Positions 30,361-41,698 of a DNA stretch of 64,000 nucleotides are shown piece by piece; position 1 is the first letter of the stretch, and every line of letters starts with the position of its first letter. The notes below the pieces were generated by a model, which saw nothing but the letters and a program-made list of their open reading frames with translations, had not been told where the DNA came from and made no database searches. Source of the stretch: Cordylochernes scorpioides (lineage: Eukaryota; Arthropoda; Arachnida; Pseudoscorpiones; Chernetidae); contig CP092874.1 of NCBI GenBank assembly GCA_030710605.1, forward strand, positions 20,468,611 to 20,532,610, given 5' to 3'. The translations under genes were made by a program, and so were the position numbers.

Positions 30361-32405
30361 GTTAATATATAGCGAGAAGAGTAGAGGACTGAGCACAGAT
30401 CCCTGAGGTACACCAGCCCATGTTCTTCGGTCCTTGGAAAATGTTCTATTGACCCGAACCTTTATCCTTCTTCCCCTTAAGAAGTCTGCCATCCAGATTA
30501 AGGTTTTTCCTCTTACTCCGATGTTGTGAAGCCTTTCAAATAATTTCTACACTCGAACAAAAGCTGAGGTCATATCCAGGAATACGGCCGTTGTCTTCTT
30601 TGGCGGTTTTTCCTAGAAATCTATTATTGATTGACAGAAGTAGAACAGTTTATCAGTTGTACAGTGTCTGGATCTTTAGGCAGTTTGGTAGAAGTTTATT
30701 TTATTATTGTTAGTGAGCCAGACTATGAGCCTAGAGTGGATAATTCATTCTGTTATTTTACAAAGTATGCTGGTAAGAGCAATTGGCCGATAGTTCTTGC
30801 ATTCCTTAGCATCTTTGTTTGGTTTCAGTATTGGCACTACAATTGATATCTTCCAATACTTTGGTAGTTTACCAGTTTGCGATGAAATGTTCAGTATTCG
30901 TAGGAGTTGATTTTTAGCTTCGTCTCCAAAGTGTTTAATCATTTGACCAAAGATTAGATAATCTCCAGGTGACATCTTGGATTTAACTTTCCTATTGATG
31001 AATTTAGCTCTTTCAGTGTGAAGTCTCTCGAGTAAATATCTTGTTGATGGTAATTTATTGCTTGTTAACTAACTTGTTTATATTATTTTTTAGAGTCCTG
31101 CCTTCATTCGTATAGCTGAGTCTGGAAGTGCTTAAAGATATTCAGAAATTATGTCAGCCATCTGTTTGTTCGTTTTCGCTGTTCATATCGGTTAGAGTAT
31201 TGGAGGATTAGTGTTGGTTTTGAGTTTAATAACACTAATTATATTCCAGTGATGGCTTTCTTTTTTTGGATCCATTTTCTTCGCAGAATTCTGCCCATTT
31301 TTCTTGTTTGAATATCCAAATTTCTTGTTCTATTTTGTGACAAAATCAATGAGTTCTTTATGATTTCTTCTGTTTTATTTGTTTTAAGAAGTTCATTTTT
31401 ATTGTCTCTCTCTGCAATCATTGCCTCGATATTGTGGTCCTTCCAGTAAAGTATTCACAGGTCTTTACGTCTACCTCTAAGTATCGATACTTTTGCAGCT
31501 TTGCATATGTTCAAAGATAATTTTTCCAAGTTTTTGTCAATCGTTCTGTGATTTAATTCATCGTTGCACAGTTCTTCAAGCTTTTCTGTGAATTTTTTTC
31601 CAGTGTTTTTTTATTCTGTTGGAAATTCTCAATTTTGAAATTCAGGGTTGTTAAAATTGGTCTGTGGTCACTGATTGCACTTTTCAGAATTTTCCATTGT
31701 GTTGTGGGTGCGATGTTGTAATTTATCTCTGTGATGTCTATTGCGGATTCTGTGCCTGAGGACTTGGATAGATAGGTGTTATTTTCGTTATTTAACGGTG
31801 TAAAGTCGAGGTCGGTTAGCATGTCCTCAACCTGCTGACCTTTGTTATCCTGGACAGGTGATCCCCAAATTGGTCTTTCGGCGTTAAAATCACCAAGTAT
31901 GATTGCGATATCCGAAGACGCTTCACTTAATGTCTCTATCAGGCCTGTATTGATGCTAGTATTATCGTGGTGATAAACATTTATGATTGGAATTGTTTTA
32001 TCTGTAAGATAGATTTCTATTGCCTGAGCTTCTGTCGTGCTTTCTCTAGGCTTACTCTGATTATAGGCGATTTCCTTAAATTTGATTTCTAGAGTTTTAA
32101 TCAAAACGGCAAGTCCTCCTCCGAATTTTCCCGGTCTGTCCATTCGTAGTTTTGTATAATCTTTGATATTGAATCTCAGATTCTGATTCAATTTTGTCTC
32201 CTGAGGACAATTAATATGTACATTGTTGCCACAGAGAAGACAAGTCAGCTCTTTATTTTTCTCTGGGTACCATTTATATTGAGTTGTAGTAGATTGAAAT
32301 GTGTCCTCGTAGTAGATTTCTCATCATGAGCTCGAGCTGCAGCTCCTGACGCGGCGGTTACCCCGGACGCGGTAGCATTACTGGAGATATCAGTTTTGTT
32401 CTTCA
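30361..32405 (-). pseudogene. Jockey-like LINE ORF2 fragment (endonuclease and RT), copy 1
   Basis: Minus strand: endonuclease start LQLNINGTQRKI and QETKLNQNLRF near 32170-32250, then IILGDFNAERPIWGSP and SDHRPILTTLNF (endonuclease D/N and DH residues) in an open stretch 31553-32191. The RT begins near 30975 (ILKPNKDAKECKNYRPIALT) and reaches PQGSVLSPLL and LYIN at 30361, where the Ty3 element cuts it off before the catalytic YADD. Stops and frameshifts occur between 30975 and 31553. Upstream, 32195-32400 keeps the end of ORF1 or the start of ORF2 in decayed form. Confidence 0.8.
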
Positions 32406-32529
32406 TTTGAAAATGGGTGCCGTTGCAACGTTAGTCATCTTGGAAACGAACCAGAATTTGGTCAAATATTCCAAGGGTCCAGGGGGGACCGCAAGGAGGT
32501 GTGGTCGAACTTCTCCCCTTCCCTCTGGA

Positions 32530-33706
32530 ATGCCGTCACTACAGGATAAAGCACTCTTGGTGAATTTTTTAAATTGTGATTCAGAATCTGCCACTGAATT
32601 TTTACGAGCGTTTCGTTCCTTTAAAGATATTCGAAGCGGTAAAGGACCAATGAGTTGCTACTCTCTAAAGCGATTGATTAAAAGTTTTGAGGATACTGGA
32701 TCTCTGGAAGCAAAACCTCGGAGTGGAAGACCATCGACATGCAAGTCAGTGGCTGTTACGGTTTTGCAGAATGCTGAAGCTATTGAAACGTTATCCACGT
32801 ATGGAGAAGTAAGTGCTAAACAAGTTTCTCGACAAACGGGGATTTCGTATGGAACAGTTTGGAGAAAACACACATTTAGAATTTTTCTATAAAAATATCC
32901 TATCAAAATTCAAAGTTTTCACGAGTTGAAAGTCAGCGATTTTGAGAAGCGTCAAGAATTCGCTGCATGGGTTTTCCGGCAAATTGATATTGATGAAAAC
33001 TGGCTGTCAAATGTTCTAAGAACAGATGATGCTCACTTTTATCTAAAGGAGGAATTTAACATTCAAAACTGCCTCATTTTGGTAACAGAAAACCCTAGGA
33101 TTTTTACAGAAATACCACTTCATCAGCACAGAGTTACAGTTTTGTGTGGGTTCACTTCTTCTTTTATTATTGGGCCATTTTTCTTTTAAAAAATCAATGG
33201 AAAAAATTTCAAAACCGTTTTTGTAACTGGTGAACGTTATGTTCAACTTTTGAGAGAAAAGGTTATTCCCATATTGCAGGACAGACAAGCACTAAGCGAA
33301 ATAACATCCATGCAAGATGGAGGACCTCCTCATATCTCCCGAGGTGCCAAACAATTGCTGAAGGATACGTTCGGTGAAATTCGTTGATAAGTCGCCACTT
33401 TATATACCAGTGGCCCCCAATATCACCAGATTTGACGCCTTACAATTTCGGTTATGGGGGTACATTAACTCGCGTTTTTATCGATGCTGGCCTAACACAT
33501 TGGCCATGTTGAAGGCTTCTATCAGATGGCACGTTTTTATAAATTTCAACTATTTAATTGTGACCATTCTGTCATCTATCGTCTGCAGGCGGTGTTTGAG
33601 AATGAAGGGCGCCACATTGAGCAAGGATTGTGACCTAATACAAGAGAGAAGGCAGTTACCTCATGTGTTATATTTTGCAGCTCTTTGTTTTGGGTTATGG
33701 GAATAA
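32530..33706 (+). pseudogene. Mariner/IS630-type transposase, broken, copy 1
   Basis: Starts MPSLQDKALLVNFLNCD at 32530. A helix-turn-helix region follows (SLKRLIKSFEDTGSLEAKPR, GRPST; RQTGISYGTVWR). The DDE part keeps TDDAHFYL (first D), a decayed DGGPPHIS (second D) and LWGYINSRFYRCWP. The third D position is disrupted (ITRFDALQFRLWG). Frame breaks lie near 32890, 33190 and 33380. The better-preserved catalytic half is the copy at 59796-60686. It would cut and join the TIRs; it is inactive. Confidence 0.8.
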
Positions 33707-34339
33707 TAAATGCTGTCCTCACAACTTGACTCTTTTTTTCTGTAAGCAGTAATTTTTTTGTTTGTCATTTGCCCACATCTTATATTATGTCGTGCAGGCC
33801 AAAGTGTTATAACTTCTCGAATAACACTGGTATACACAATTTTACCCCTTATGTTTAATTTATCGCTTTTTGCTCATTAGAAGAAATAGCATAAGGAATA
33901 ATCTCTGTATCTCCCCCCCAAATTTAGATGTTTTGCGCAAAAAATATTACAAAATGATTTTACTACCACGTTTTTCAACGCAAAAGGTCGATTTAAAAAT
34001 TATTTTTTTAGGGGATACATTTTCAAAATAATGTGCAGTATAATAAACAATGATAACATTTGACAAACCCATAGGATATTTGGAATAAAGTACGACAAAT
34101 ATATTTTGTCACTGCCCTCTATATTTCATTTGTTGGATCATGACAAATATCCAGTTAAATAGTCAAGTGTCGACAATTAGTCAAGAAACTATACATTCCT
34201 TATAGCACGAAATCCTATTAGTAGTGCCATCATAATTATTAATACTATATTAACATTTCAAAAATCGTGTATTGATATCAGTAGTTATTTTCAAACATTC
34301 AATTTATTTCACAAAACTCCATCTAAATATTTTATAAAT
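33707..34339. other. Internal non-coding part of mariner-type element
   Basis: It lies between the transposase remnant and the right inverted end and matches 59200-59800 in inverted orientation. No separate gene seen. Confidence 0.6.
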
Positions 34340-34740
34340 ATTTTTTGCTACATGTTTTAATTTGCATATACCTATTTTACATATCTCAGATTGTATTTAA
34401 AAATCGTCAACCAATTCTTCTAACTTTTGGCGAAATGGTGTTTTATTAATTTATCATTTGATATTATTAGGGTTCTTTCCTGGTATTCAAAAAGGAAAAA
34501 TACGTGTCGTTCAGTTATATTTTTCAATTTATCAAACAATTTTGCCGCTGAATATCTGATTCTGGTAGAGCGCCATCTAGCGAATAAAGTTGTAACTAAA
34601 ATCAATTTCGAATTTTTCATTATTTGCCATAAAAAATCCCATTGCAACCTGAACACAATGGTGTTTACCGCATTGCTCTAGCGCAAATATTCGCGGAGTT
34701 ATTAATTTTTAAAGTTGTGCGGGACTTTTGGATCACCCTG
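34340..34740. repeat. Right inverted end of mariner-type element
   Basis: The reverse complement of 25364-25770, ending with the complement of CAGGGTGATCC and TA. Confidence 0.8.
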
Positions 34741-34744
34741 TATA

Positions 34745-34930
34745 TATGTGTAATATATATTTAATATATATATGGTGTACAGGTTGGATTTTTGTCTGAA
34801 TTTGCCAGAATTGGTGTGTTGTGGCTCATTTTTTATCATCATTAGTAAAGTTTTTACTAGGCTGATGCAAAGTATCATTGTTCTGATGTACAATTGAAGC
34901 GAGAGGTATCTGTCGTGATAAAAAAAAAGA
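34745..34930. repeat. Family D fragment
   Basis: Begins GTGTACAGGTTGGATTTTTG, equivalent to the sequence just 3' of the ribozyme cleavage site in the copy at 17005-17322, and ends with the GAGAGGTATC-like terminus. The hammerhead itself is absent. Confidence 0.6.
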
Positions 34931-35224
34931 TAATTATTTACCATCAAGTAGCTTTTATTTTCAATTACTTGAGGAAATATTACACATTAGTTAGTTTCAC
35001 ATTATATAGAATTTATAAAGTTAATCCTATATTAGTGGTTTAAAAAGATAGATATGTTAACTACGCATATTTACAACAAAACTGAAAGTCATTCTAAAAA
35101 ACGATGATAACAAAAGTAAAATTATCAATGAATAAAATAATATATATATTTTTTTAAATATAGAAATATTTGAGTTTTTAGATTATATAATATTATATAA
35201 AAATTTATATATCTGTGTATTATC
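34931..35224. other. AT-rich stretch without gene
   Basis: Nothing recognisable. It resembles 24850-25140 loosely in its AT-rich words. Confidence 0.3.
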
Positions 35225-35500
35225 GCTAGTACACATGATCCATAAGCCATTATAACCATGGTGAGGGGTTAGCGACTGAATTTACTGTAAGTACACCACA
35301 TGTCTACATATGTAGAAAGCAATTTGACTTTTGTACTTAGAGTGTGCTAGAGTTCCGTTTGGTTACTTGCACTTACAGGTGGGATTTGAATTTTGCTAGA
35401 ATCGGGGGTCCCATTAGAGCAATCCTTTATTCAGAATAAAATTATCCAAGGCGGGATTCGATCCTGAGTCGAAAAACAAAGGTCTATAGCGCTCATTGTG
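35225..35500 (-). repeat. SINE copy, minus strand, decayed
   Basis: Body with CCATAATGG-like and AAGTCAAATTGCTTTC words. The tRNA-like head with GGGATTCGATCC near 35453-35465 is at the right end. It faces the copy at 35521-35820 head to head. Confidence 0.75.
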
Positions 35501-35520
35501 ATTGTTCAAATTTAGTAATA

Positions 35521-35820
35521 GGTACGCGGTTCGGCGGAAAGGTGGTCTAACTATTGGGTTTCGAACTCTACGAACCGGGATCGAATCCCGCATTGGGCAC
35601 TTTAATTTTTTAAAAAATGCTCCAGTGGTTCCCGATTCTTGCAAAAATCCAACCCCACCAGCGAATGCAAGTAACCAAACGGGGCTCTGGCACATTTGTA
35701 AGTGCAAACGTAGAACTGCTTTCCAATATGTGTAGACATGTGGTGTACTTACAGTAAAAGCAGTCGCTAACTACACACTTGATTATCATGGCCTATACCA
35801 CGTGTACTTGAGATAATTTT
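35521..35820 (+). repeat. SINE copy, plus strand
   Basis: tRNA-like head with ACCGGGATCGAATCCCG (B box) near 35575-35591, then the standard body (GATTCTTGCAAAAATCC; ACTTACAGTAAAAGCAG). The tail is T-rich rather than a clean poly(A). With 35225-35500 it forms an inverted SINE pair. Confidence 0.8.
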
Positions 35821-36059
35821 TTTAAAAAGTATTAGACACACACGTATTATAATAAAAGACATAGCAGGAAATAAACATTGTGAACCGTGGTCAAAATTTA
35901 ATATTTGATATTATTTATAAATTATTGTGTATTTTTCACTTTTATTTGATATTAGACATATTTATGACACAAATGAATTGCTTCTGTCAGAAGTATACAT
36001 TAAGAGAACTGTGATTAAAATTGATTGAAAGAGTTTTTAACAATGAAAATGTACTATGT
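35821..36059. other. AT-rich stretch without gene
   Basis: No gene or repeat recognised. Confidence 0.3.
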
Positions 36060-36250
36060 ATACGAGCGTCAACAGCGCGAAAGGCGTTCGTGGATGGCTT
36101 TTCTTGATTTATCAAGAAATTGGGTTGGCCAAATATCAGGGAACAGGCTAAAATCAATGTTTAGTTGATTTCTGTTCCACCAGATGGCGCTCTGCTTTCT
36201 GAAAAGCATATTTGCCCCTGATCAGGATATGCCTTTTATATTTTTAATAT
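36060..36250 (+). repeat. Family C repeat with broken ribozyme
   Basis: It keeps ACGAGCGTCAACAGCGCGAA of the hammerhead but has lost the CTG of the core, and it has GAAAG in place of GAAAC. It continues through the family C body to a GGATATGCCTTTTATATTT tail. Confidence 0.65.
36177..36190 (+). promoter_or_regulatory. CTCF-consensus site in family C
   Basis: CCACCAGATGGCGC fits CCASYAGRKGGCRS at every position. Compared with the other copies it uses C instead of T at the Y position, a change that keeps the consensus. Confidence 0.5.
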
Positions 36251-36474
36251 TATACTATTTATCAATGATTGATCGTAAAAAAGGTAATTTTGAACAAAAG
36301 AACATAAAGTAAACTTTTTGATGGTAATGTCAGAGAGTAATTTTGCCCTTCTTTTCCAATACTCTACTATCTAGGGGATATAAAGCCATAACGCACACTC
36401 GGCAAATGTAGTTTGAAACTTTCACTTTGAGAACCGAAAAAATAACTTTCTATGTCCTTTCTGGGATGAAAAAA

Positions 36475-36605
36475 ATACTAGGAGGGCTTGGCTCATTAGT
36501 GGTGAACCCTTCCAGCGGTTTCAACAGTTTAAACTGGCGGTTACCTATAGGAGTGTTCGCCACTGATGAGCCAGGTATATTCCCAATTATAGTCATCGCC
36601 AAATG
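36475..36605. repeat. Family B fragment, scrambled inverted pair
   Basis: Two opposed copies of the CTGATGAGCCAGG block (minus near 36490, plus near 36574) surround a rearranged CCAGCGGTTTC and AAACTGGCGG core. The hammerhead is not complete in either direction. Confidence 0.55.
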
Positions 36606-36814
36606 CAGTAAAGATTTGTTTATTTCTAATAGAAAAAAATACGTACTTATATAATATAGTAGATTCAATTTACATATATCTTTTATTTAGTAAAATAGCA
36701 AAAAGGGACTAATATCTCTCTATTTTGTTTGATAACCAAGTTTCTTAGGTTCAGAAATTTGCATAGCGACATCCTTTTTGTGTATATAGAGGGGGGACCT
36801 ATATATATTTATTT
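36606..36814. other. Stretch without gene
   Basis: AT-rich, one octamer site near 36756, nothing else recognised. Confidence 0.3.
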
Positions 36815-36945
36815 GGGTTGGCCAAATATCACGGAGCAAGCTAAATAAACGTTTAGTTTATTTTTGCTCCACTAGATGGCGCTCTGCCATCTAAAAAGCA
36901 CATGTGCTCCTGGTCAGGAGATGCCTTCTTTATTTTTAATATATT
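36815..36945 (+). repeat. Family C repeat, partial copy
   Basis: Nearly identical to 24660-24790, from TTGGGTTGGCCAAATATC to GATGCCTTCTTTATTTTTAA. Confidence 0.75.
36869..36882 (+). promoter_or_regulatory. CTCF-consensus site in family C
   Basis: Exact CCACTAGATGGCGC, third occurrence at the same place in the repeat. Confidence 0.5.
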
Positions 36946-37537
36946 TATTTATAAAAAGAACTAATTATTTTATTCTAATTAGAATACTACATTAATCAAT
37001 ACACATTCTAATATTATATCTCAAAATATGAACCGAGGAAAAATATATCTCTAACTACGTGTGAATATTACCTAAACCAAATTTACATATTTCCAAGTTT
37101 TAGGGCACATATAATAAAGTGAGATGTAGATAATTCTCCGCGCAAGGCGCCAGCTCACCGGAAATCGTTTGCGCTACATTAGGCCTAAGGTTATATAAAC
37201 TTTAGGGAGTTGAATTTCGTTTGGGGGGGAGGTTGGCAAACATCTTCTAGATTAACTTGAGCGAAATCAATTATTAAATATGACCAGCTTTCGATACTCC
37301 CCTCTACTGCTATCGATTTAGTACAAATATAGCAATCATTTTTATTAAATAATGGATTTTAGCTGAATTACTGTTTAAAATGTAAACAGATTTATCATCG
37401 AAACTATACATATATGTATGTTTTGTTTATAAATATTTAATATACTCTTTTTTTTTATATATATGATTTAAAAATAGTAGTAAATCAGTTATAAAATTAC
37501 TTTTATAGTTGTGTGTGTGATTTTTTATATAGATTTT
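36946..37537. other. Stretch without gene
   Basis: Mostly AT-rich. 37130-37230 is somewhat GC-richer but has no open frame or recognised motif. Confidence 0.35.
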
Positions 37538-37846
37538 TTTTTTTTTGCTTATCCCTAGTACACGTGGTGCAGGCCATGATAATCATGGTGGGTAGTTAGC
37601 GACTGCTTTTTACTGTAAGCGCACCACATGTCTACACATGTGAAAGCAGTTCGACTTTGCACTTACAAATGTGCCAGAGCCCCGTTTGGTTACTTGCACT
37701 CGCTGGTGGGGTTGGACTTTTGCAAGAATCGGGGGGGCCATTGGAGCATTTTTTTTTAACAGAAAAAAGTGTCCAATGCGGGGATCGAACCCGGGTCGTA
37801 GTGGTCGTAAACCAAACGGTTTAACCAGCGCCTTCCACCGACCCCC
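37538..37846 (-). mobile_element. SINE copy, minus strand, well preserved
   Basis: Poly(A) tail (plus-strand T run at 37538-37547), body, and tRNA-like head with GATCGAACCCGGG on the plus strand near 37784-37796. The flanks share ATATAG, a possible short target duplication. Confidence 0.85.
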
Positions 37847-38509
37847 ATATAGGTTTTTAAAAAGTAAGAATTTACGCCTCAAAAGTTATGCAAATCGAAA
37901 TGTTTGAAATCTCAAAATATTTTGAGAAAACCTTTTTTTCTTTGACAGATCCACGTATGCATTTTTATATAAATAAATCGAAATGTTAGCGCAGTTTATT
38001 GTAATTCTTATACCATATATTTCGAACAGGTAAATACTATATCTATTTTGCATATACACCTCAGAAACCTCTTTGATAGCATATAGTTTTCTTTAAACGG
38101 GGAGATTAACAAGTATCAAATAGAACAGAATGGTTGTAAATAATTTGTTTATAGTTGTATATATAGATTTCCGTTTTAACAGCGTCATTTGCATATTTTC
38201 ACCCCCATCGTCTTAATTATATAATCGATAGGTATGCAAATCAGATTGTTTTTAGAGCAGCATGTGTTCCAAGGTAATCACAAGACTCAATTTTCCCCTA
38301 AAAAAATCAAGATATTTTTTAAAGGTTTAAGAAGTGTACTTTTTGAGGTATTTCTATAAGAAACGACATGATGCGGTGTATTTGCATCACATGTTTTTTA
38401 AACTGGATTGGCATATATCCGGTATATTGTCGAGAAGAAAAATAATTAAATAGGCTTCCGAATTACTTTAAATATTTATTTAATTAGTTATAGGAAAGAT
38501 TTTAAATAT
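37847..38509. other. Octamer-rich stretch without gene
   Basis: Four octamer sites (near 37887, 38188, 38235, 38380) in otherwise featureless AT-rich DNA. Confidence 0.4.
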
Positions 38510-38935
38510 AAAATAAAAGTTACTATGTACATGAGAGAGCCAAATCGACTCAGCAGTTAGAACAAGAAGGGAGAACTGAGTTATCTCTACCTTCCATGTG
38601 GCGCCACTGTTTTCCCCGACCTGTCCGTCCAGTAAAGATAAGAGAGAATACCCCGGGAAACTCTGTCCTCCTGACAATATGCAAATATTCTGTTAAAAAC
38701 ACTTACGGTCAGGGGTCGAGCTAAGACTGCTATAAAAGAAAGTCCCAATCGCTAGATCAACACTAGCCATAGACTCTATAGAGAGAAGGAATGAAGGTCA
38801 CTCGAGGGGTCTGCCAGAGATATCCATTACCCACACTGCGTGACGTGTCAAAGAGTCGACGTGGAGGGAATCCTAGCTGCTGGGGAGTAATTAGGTAACA
38901 GACCGCCATGTTGGAAGATACTTTGTCTCTCTTGA
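38510..38935 (+). promoter_or_regulatory. GC-richer island with TATA box, promoter- or LTR-like
   Basis: A sharply GC-richer block with TATAAAAG at about 38731 and TCAACAC about 25 bp downstream, in the position of an initiator. No long open frame follows. It may be a solo LTR or a promoter fragment. I could not find matching ends or a target duplication. Confidence 0.35.
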
Positions 38936-39104
38936 TTACATTTAGTTGCCTGCTTTTTTACCTTTGTTGCATACTGTATACATATTCCTGATTTAATATT
39001 GAATTGTTATGTAAATATGTTCGTTTCTTTTTTCAAAACACGATTTTTTTTTATTAGATAGCTTATTGGAGAAAACTTTTGATACTTTCACATTTATTAT
39101 CTCA

Positions 39105-39615
39105 TTTTCATATTCGGTAGATTTGCATATACATTTATATAGATGTTTAATTCTTATTTTCATATTGTAGTTGCATATGTGTCCATTTTCTTTTAAAACG
39201 AAATTTTCAGTAGAAATATGTAGGTTTGTGAAAGCTTCTGGTGCTTTTTTACCTATATATTATTTCAGTTGCATATTCGGTAGATTTGCATATACATTTA
39301 TATATGTTTCATTCTTATTTTCATATTGTAGTTGCATATGTGTCCATTTTATTTTTAAAACAAAATTTTCAGTAGAAATATGTAGGTTTGTGAAAGCTTC
39401 TGGTGCTTTTTTACCTATATATTATTTCAGTTGCATATTCGGTAGATTTGCATATACATTTATATATGTTTCATTCTTATTTTCATATTGTAGTTGCATA
39501 TGTGTCCATTTTATTTTTGAAACAAAATTTTCAGTAGAAATATATAGGTTTGTTAAAGCTTCAGGTGCTTTTTACCTATATATTATTTCAGTTGCATATT
39601 CGTTAAATGTACATA
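39105..39615. repeat. 162-bp tandem repeat, about three copies
   Basis: The unit includes CGGTAGATTTGCATATACAT, TTCAGTAGAAATATGTAGG and TTTTTACCTATATATTATTT. Copies start near 39117, 39278 and 39440, with a partial fourth copy. The period is a multiple of three, so a 171-codon frame stays open by chance. Each unit has one ATTTGCAT octamer. Confidence 0.85.
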
Positions 39616-39699
39616 TTAGTTTGTTTATAAGCTTTATATTTTTTCCCACAGTTATATATTCGGTCAATGTACTGATATATGTTTGAATACACAAGTTAT

Positions 39700-40060
39700 A
39701 ACATTCTAGGATCTATTGTGTAGATACCTGCGCCTACAACAATATTTGGCACTGAACCAAAGAAGAGCAATGTTGCGTTAAGAATAAAAGTTGAATGAGA
39801 GAGGGAGGGAGTCCGTGATTTCTGACGTGGGACTTGCCAATATCGAGCAGGGGGGTCCTCGGGGACCTATAGTCTAAATGGCTCTTGCAGTCCGCGGGGA
39901 CATCCAGTCGATAGCTGCATCGGCCGTCCGTAGCCTGGACCGTCCTATCTATCTCACTTATATGCATTTAGGCTGTGCAGACGCGCATATGCAAATCAAC
40001 CCAGCTATATATTTACAAGCAGATATATTTATATACATTCTTTCATTTATATGCATCTTC
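39700..40060. other. GC-richer stretch, possible LTR end
   Basis: Contains CAACAATATTTGGCACTGAA near 39738, which resembles an LTR 3' end followed by a TGG-type primer site, and a GC-rich patch at 39820-39940. No paired LTR or coding region is seen, so I leave it unresolved. Confidence 0.25.
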
Positions 40061-40156
40061 ACCTAAATATAATGATAATAAACCTATTTTCGTGTATTGA
40101 TAAAAAGTCATTCTATAATCATATATTTTGAAATGAGTTATTATATTTATTCAATA

Positions 40157-41065
40157 CTAGCGGACGTACCCGGCTTCGCCCGGGTTTTACCCGAATAAAA
40201 GTTTGTCTAACGAATCTCTCGATAAAGTGAACATTTTTTTCCCGGTCCCTTGAAAAATACTCGATAAGTTGAATAAAATCAATATTAATTGGTTCCCTCG
40301 GTAATTGGAAGTTAAAGGAATAGTATCTTGCCTTGGAATTGTATCATTATTCTTGTATGGATGTACCCGGCTTCGCCCGGGTTTTACCCGAGTAAAGGTT
40401 TGTTTAACGAATCTCTCGATAAAGAGAACATTTTTTCCCGGTCCCTTGAAAAATACTCGATAAGTTGAATAAAATCAATATTAATTGGTTCCCTCGGTAA
40501 TTGGAAGTTAAAGGAATAGTATCTTGCCTTGGAATTGTATCATTATTCTTGTATGGATGTACCCGGCTTCGCCCGGGTTTTACCCGAGTAAAGGTTTGTT
40601 TAACGAATCTCTCGATAAAGTGAACATTTTTCCCCGGTCCCTTGAAAAATACTCGATAAGTTGAATAAAATCAATATTAATTGGTTCCCTCGGTAATTGG
40701 AAGTTAAAGGAATAGTATCTTGCCTTTGAATTGTATCATTATTCTTGTCTCAAATAAATTGCCGTGTCATCCTGAATTTTGTCTTTCCTAATTTTCTACA
40801 TTACAAAATCATCGTATCATCATGATAATATTTAGAGCAGATTGTTGAATTATAACAGATAAATTAGAATATTTATCTTGATTATTTCTAGGCGAAAAGT
40901 TATTTCAAAAATTTTATTTGCTAGAAACCTTCCCAGTACTATACTAAATAACTTCCCAAAGTTTCATGGCGATCCAATGAGTGGTTTGGTCAGGCATAAA
41001 GGACAAACAAACAAACAAACAAACAAACAAACAGACACACATACATTCATTTTTATATATATAGA
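40157..41065 (-). mobile_element. Non-autonomous Helitron with tripled 3' end
   Basis: On the minus strand it starts TCTATATATATAAAAATG at 41065, preceded by A, and ends with the CCCGGGCGAAGCCGGG hairpin and CTAG at 40157, followed by T. The terminal about 196 bp, including the hairpin, is present three times in tandem (hairpins near 40170, 40367, 40563). An (AAAC)n run lies near 41007. No Rep/helicase. Confidence 0.85.
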
Positions 41066-41698
41066 TAAACACACCTAAACACATGGTAAAAAAAGGAATA
41101 TACCCTCCTTGTATGTTTTATATAGAATTCGTTTATACACATGTTGAGAAATGAGCAGAGAGACATTTATAGAAAGTCCACGATATAAAAGAATAATTTA
41201 TAGAAAATGTAGTCAATTATTACTTTATGTGATATTTATTTACATATCTACATCATATAGTTGCAGGAGGATGATGTAGGTGAAGAGGAAACTCTTTCTT
41301 TAATAATGCATCAAAACGATACATAATTAATGTGAGAGAGGTGCCTCTATAGATACATACAAGTATATGTATATATATATATGTATACATACTTGTATAT
41401 TTATTTATATATATATTGTTGCACAAGGTTGCGGCTTGGCAGACTCTTCAAACTTGGTCCTCTCCTGTGCTGGGTCTTGTATCTTACCAGAGCGTGTTTC
41501 AACCATCCTACAAATTTATATAAGGGAATAATGAGATAACTTTAAGTAGCCTCCAGAATTATTTATTTATTTCTCACATCAAAGAGAGCAGTGAAGTCAC
41601 ACGTGTATATAAATACAAATGATGATTCTATAATACATATATTCTGTTTATAATACATATATATTCTACATTATAAAGGACTGCGGCGTATGATTATA
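41066..41698. other. Stretch without gene
   Basis: AT-rich, with a TA-repeat near 41365-41420 and a small GC-richer block at 41420-41515 lacking open frames. A short inverted word pair (ATACATACAAGTATATG and complement) surrounds 41380. Confidence 0.3.

Larger units (their letters stand above)
25364..34740. mobile_element. Mariner/IS630-type transposon carrying a LINE and a Ty3 element
   Basis: Ends CAGGGTGATCCAAAAGTCCC (25364) and its complement (to 34740), flanked by TA. About 400 bp at each end are inverted copies. Inside: a decayed transposase (32530-33706, plus), a Jockey-like LINE fragment (30361-32405, minus) and a Ty3/gypsy element (25939-30360, minus) that interrupts the LINE. A second copy with the same transposase-LINE arrangement begins at 58810, so the LINE probably entered before the element was copied. 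Confidence 0.8.

Noticed and set aside
36478-36580. Complete family B hammerhead
   Set aside because: The strands are rearranged and the GAAA element is not adjacent to matching stems; only fragments are present.
39171-39686. 171-codon repetitive open frame
   Set aside because: It follows from a 162-bp tandem repeat whose period is a multiple of three; the composition is hydrophobic and low in complexity.
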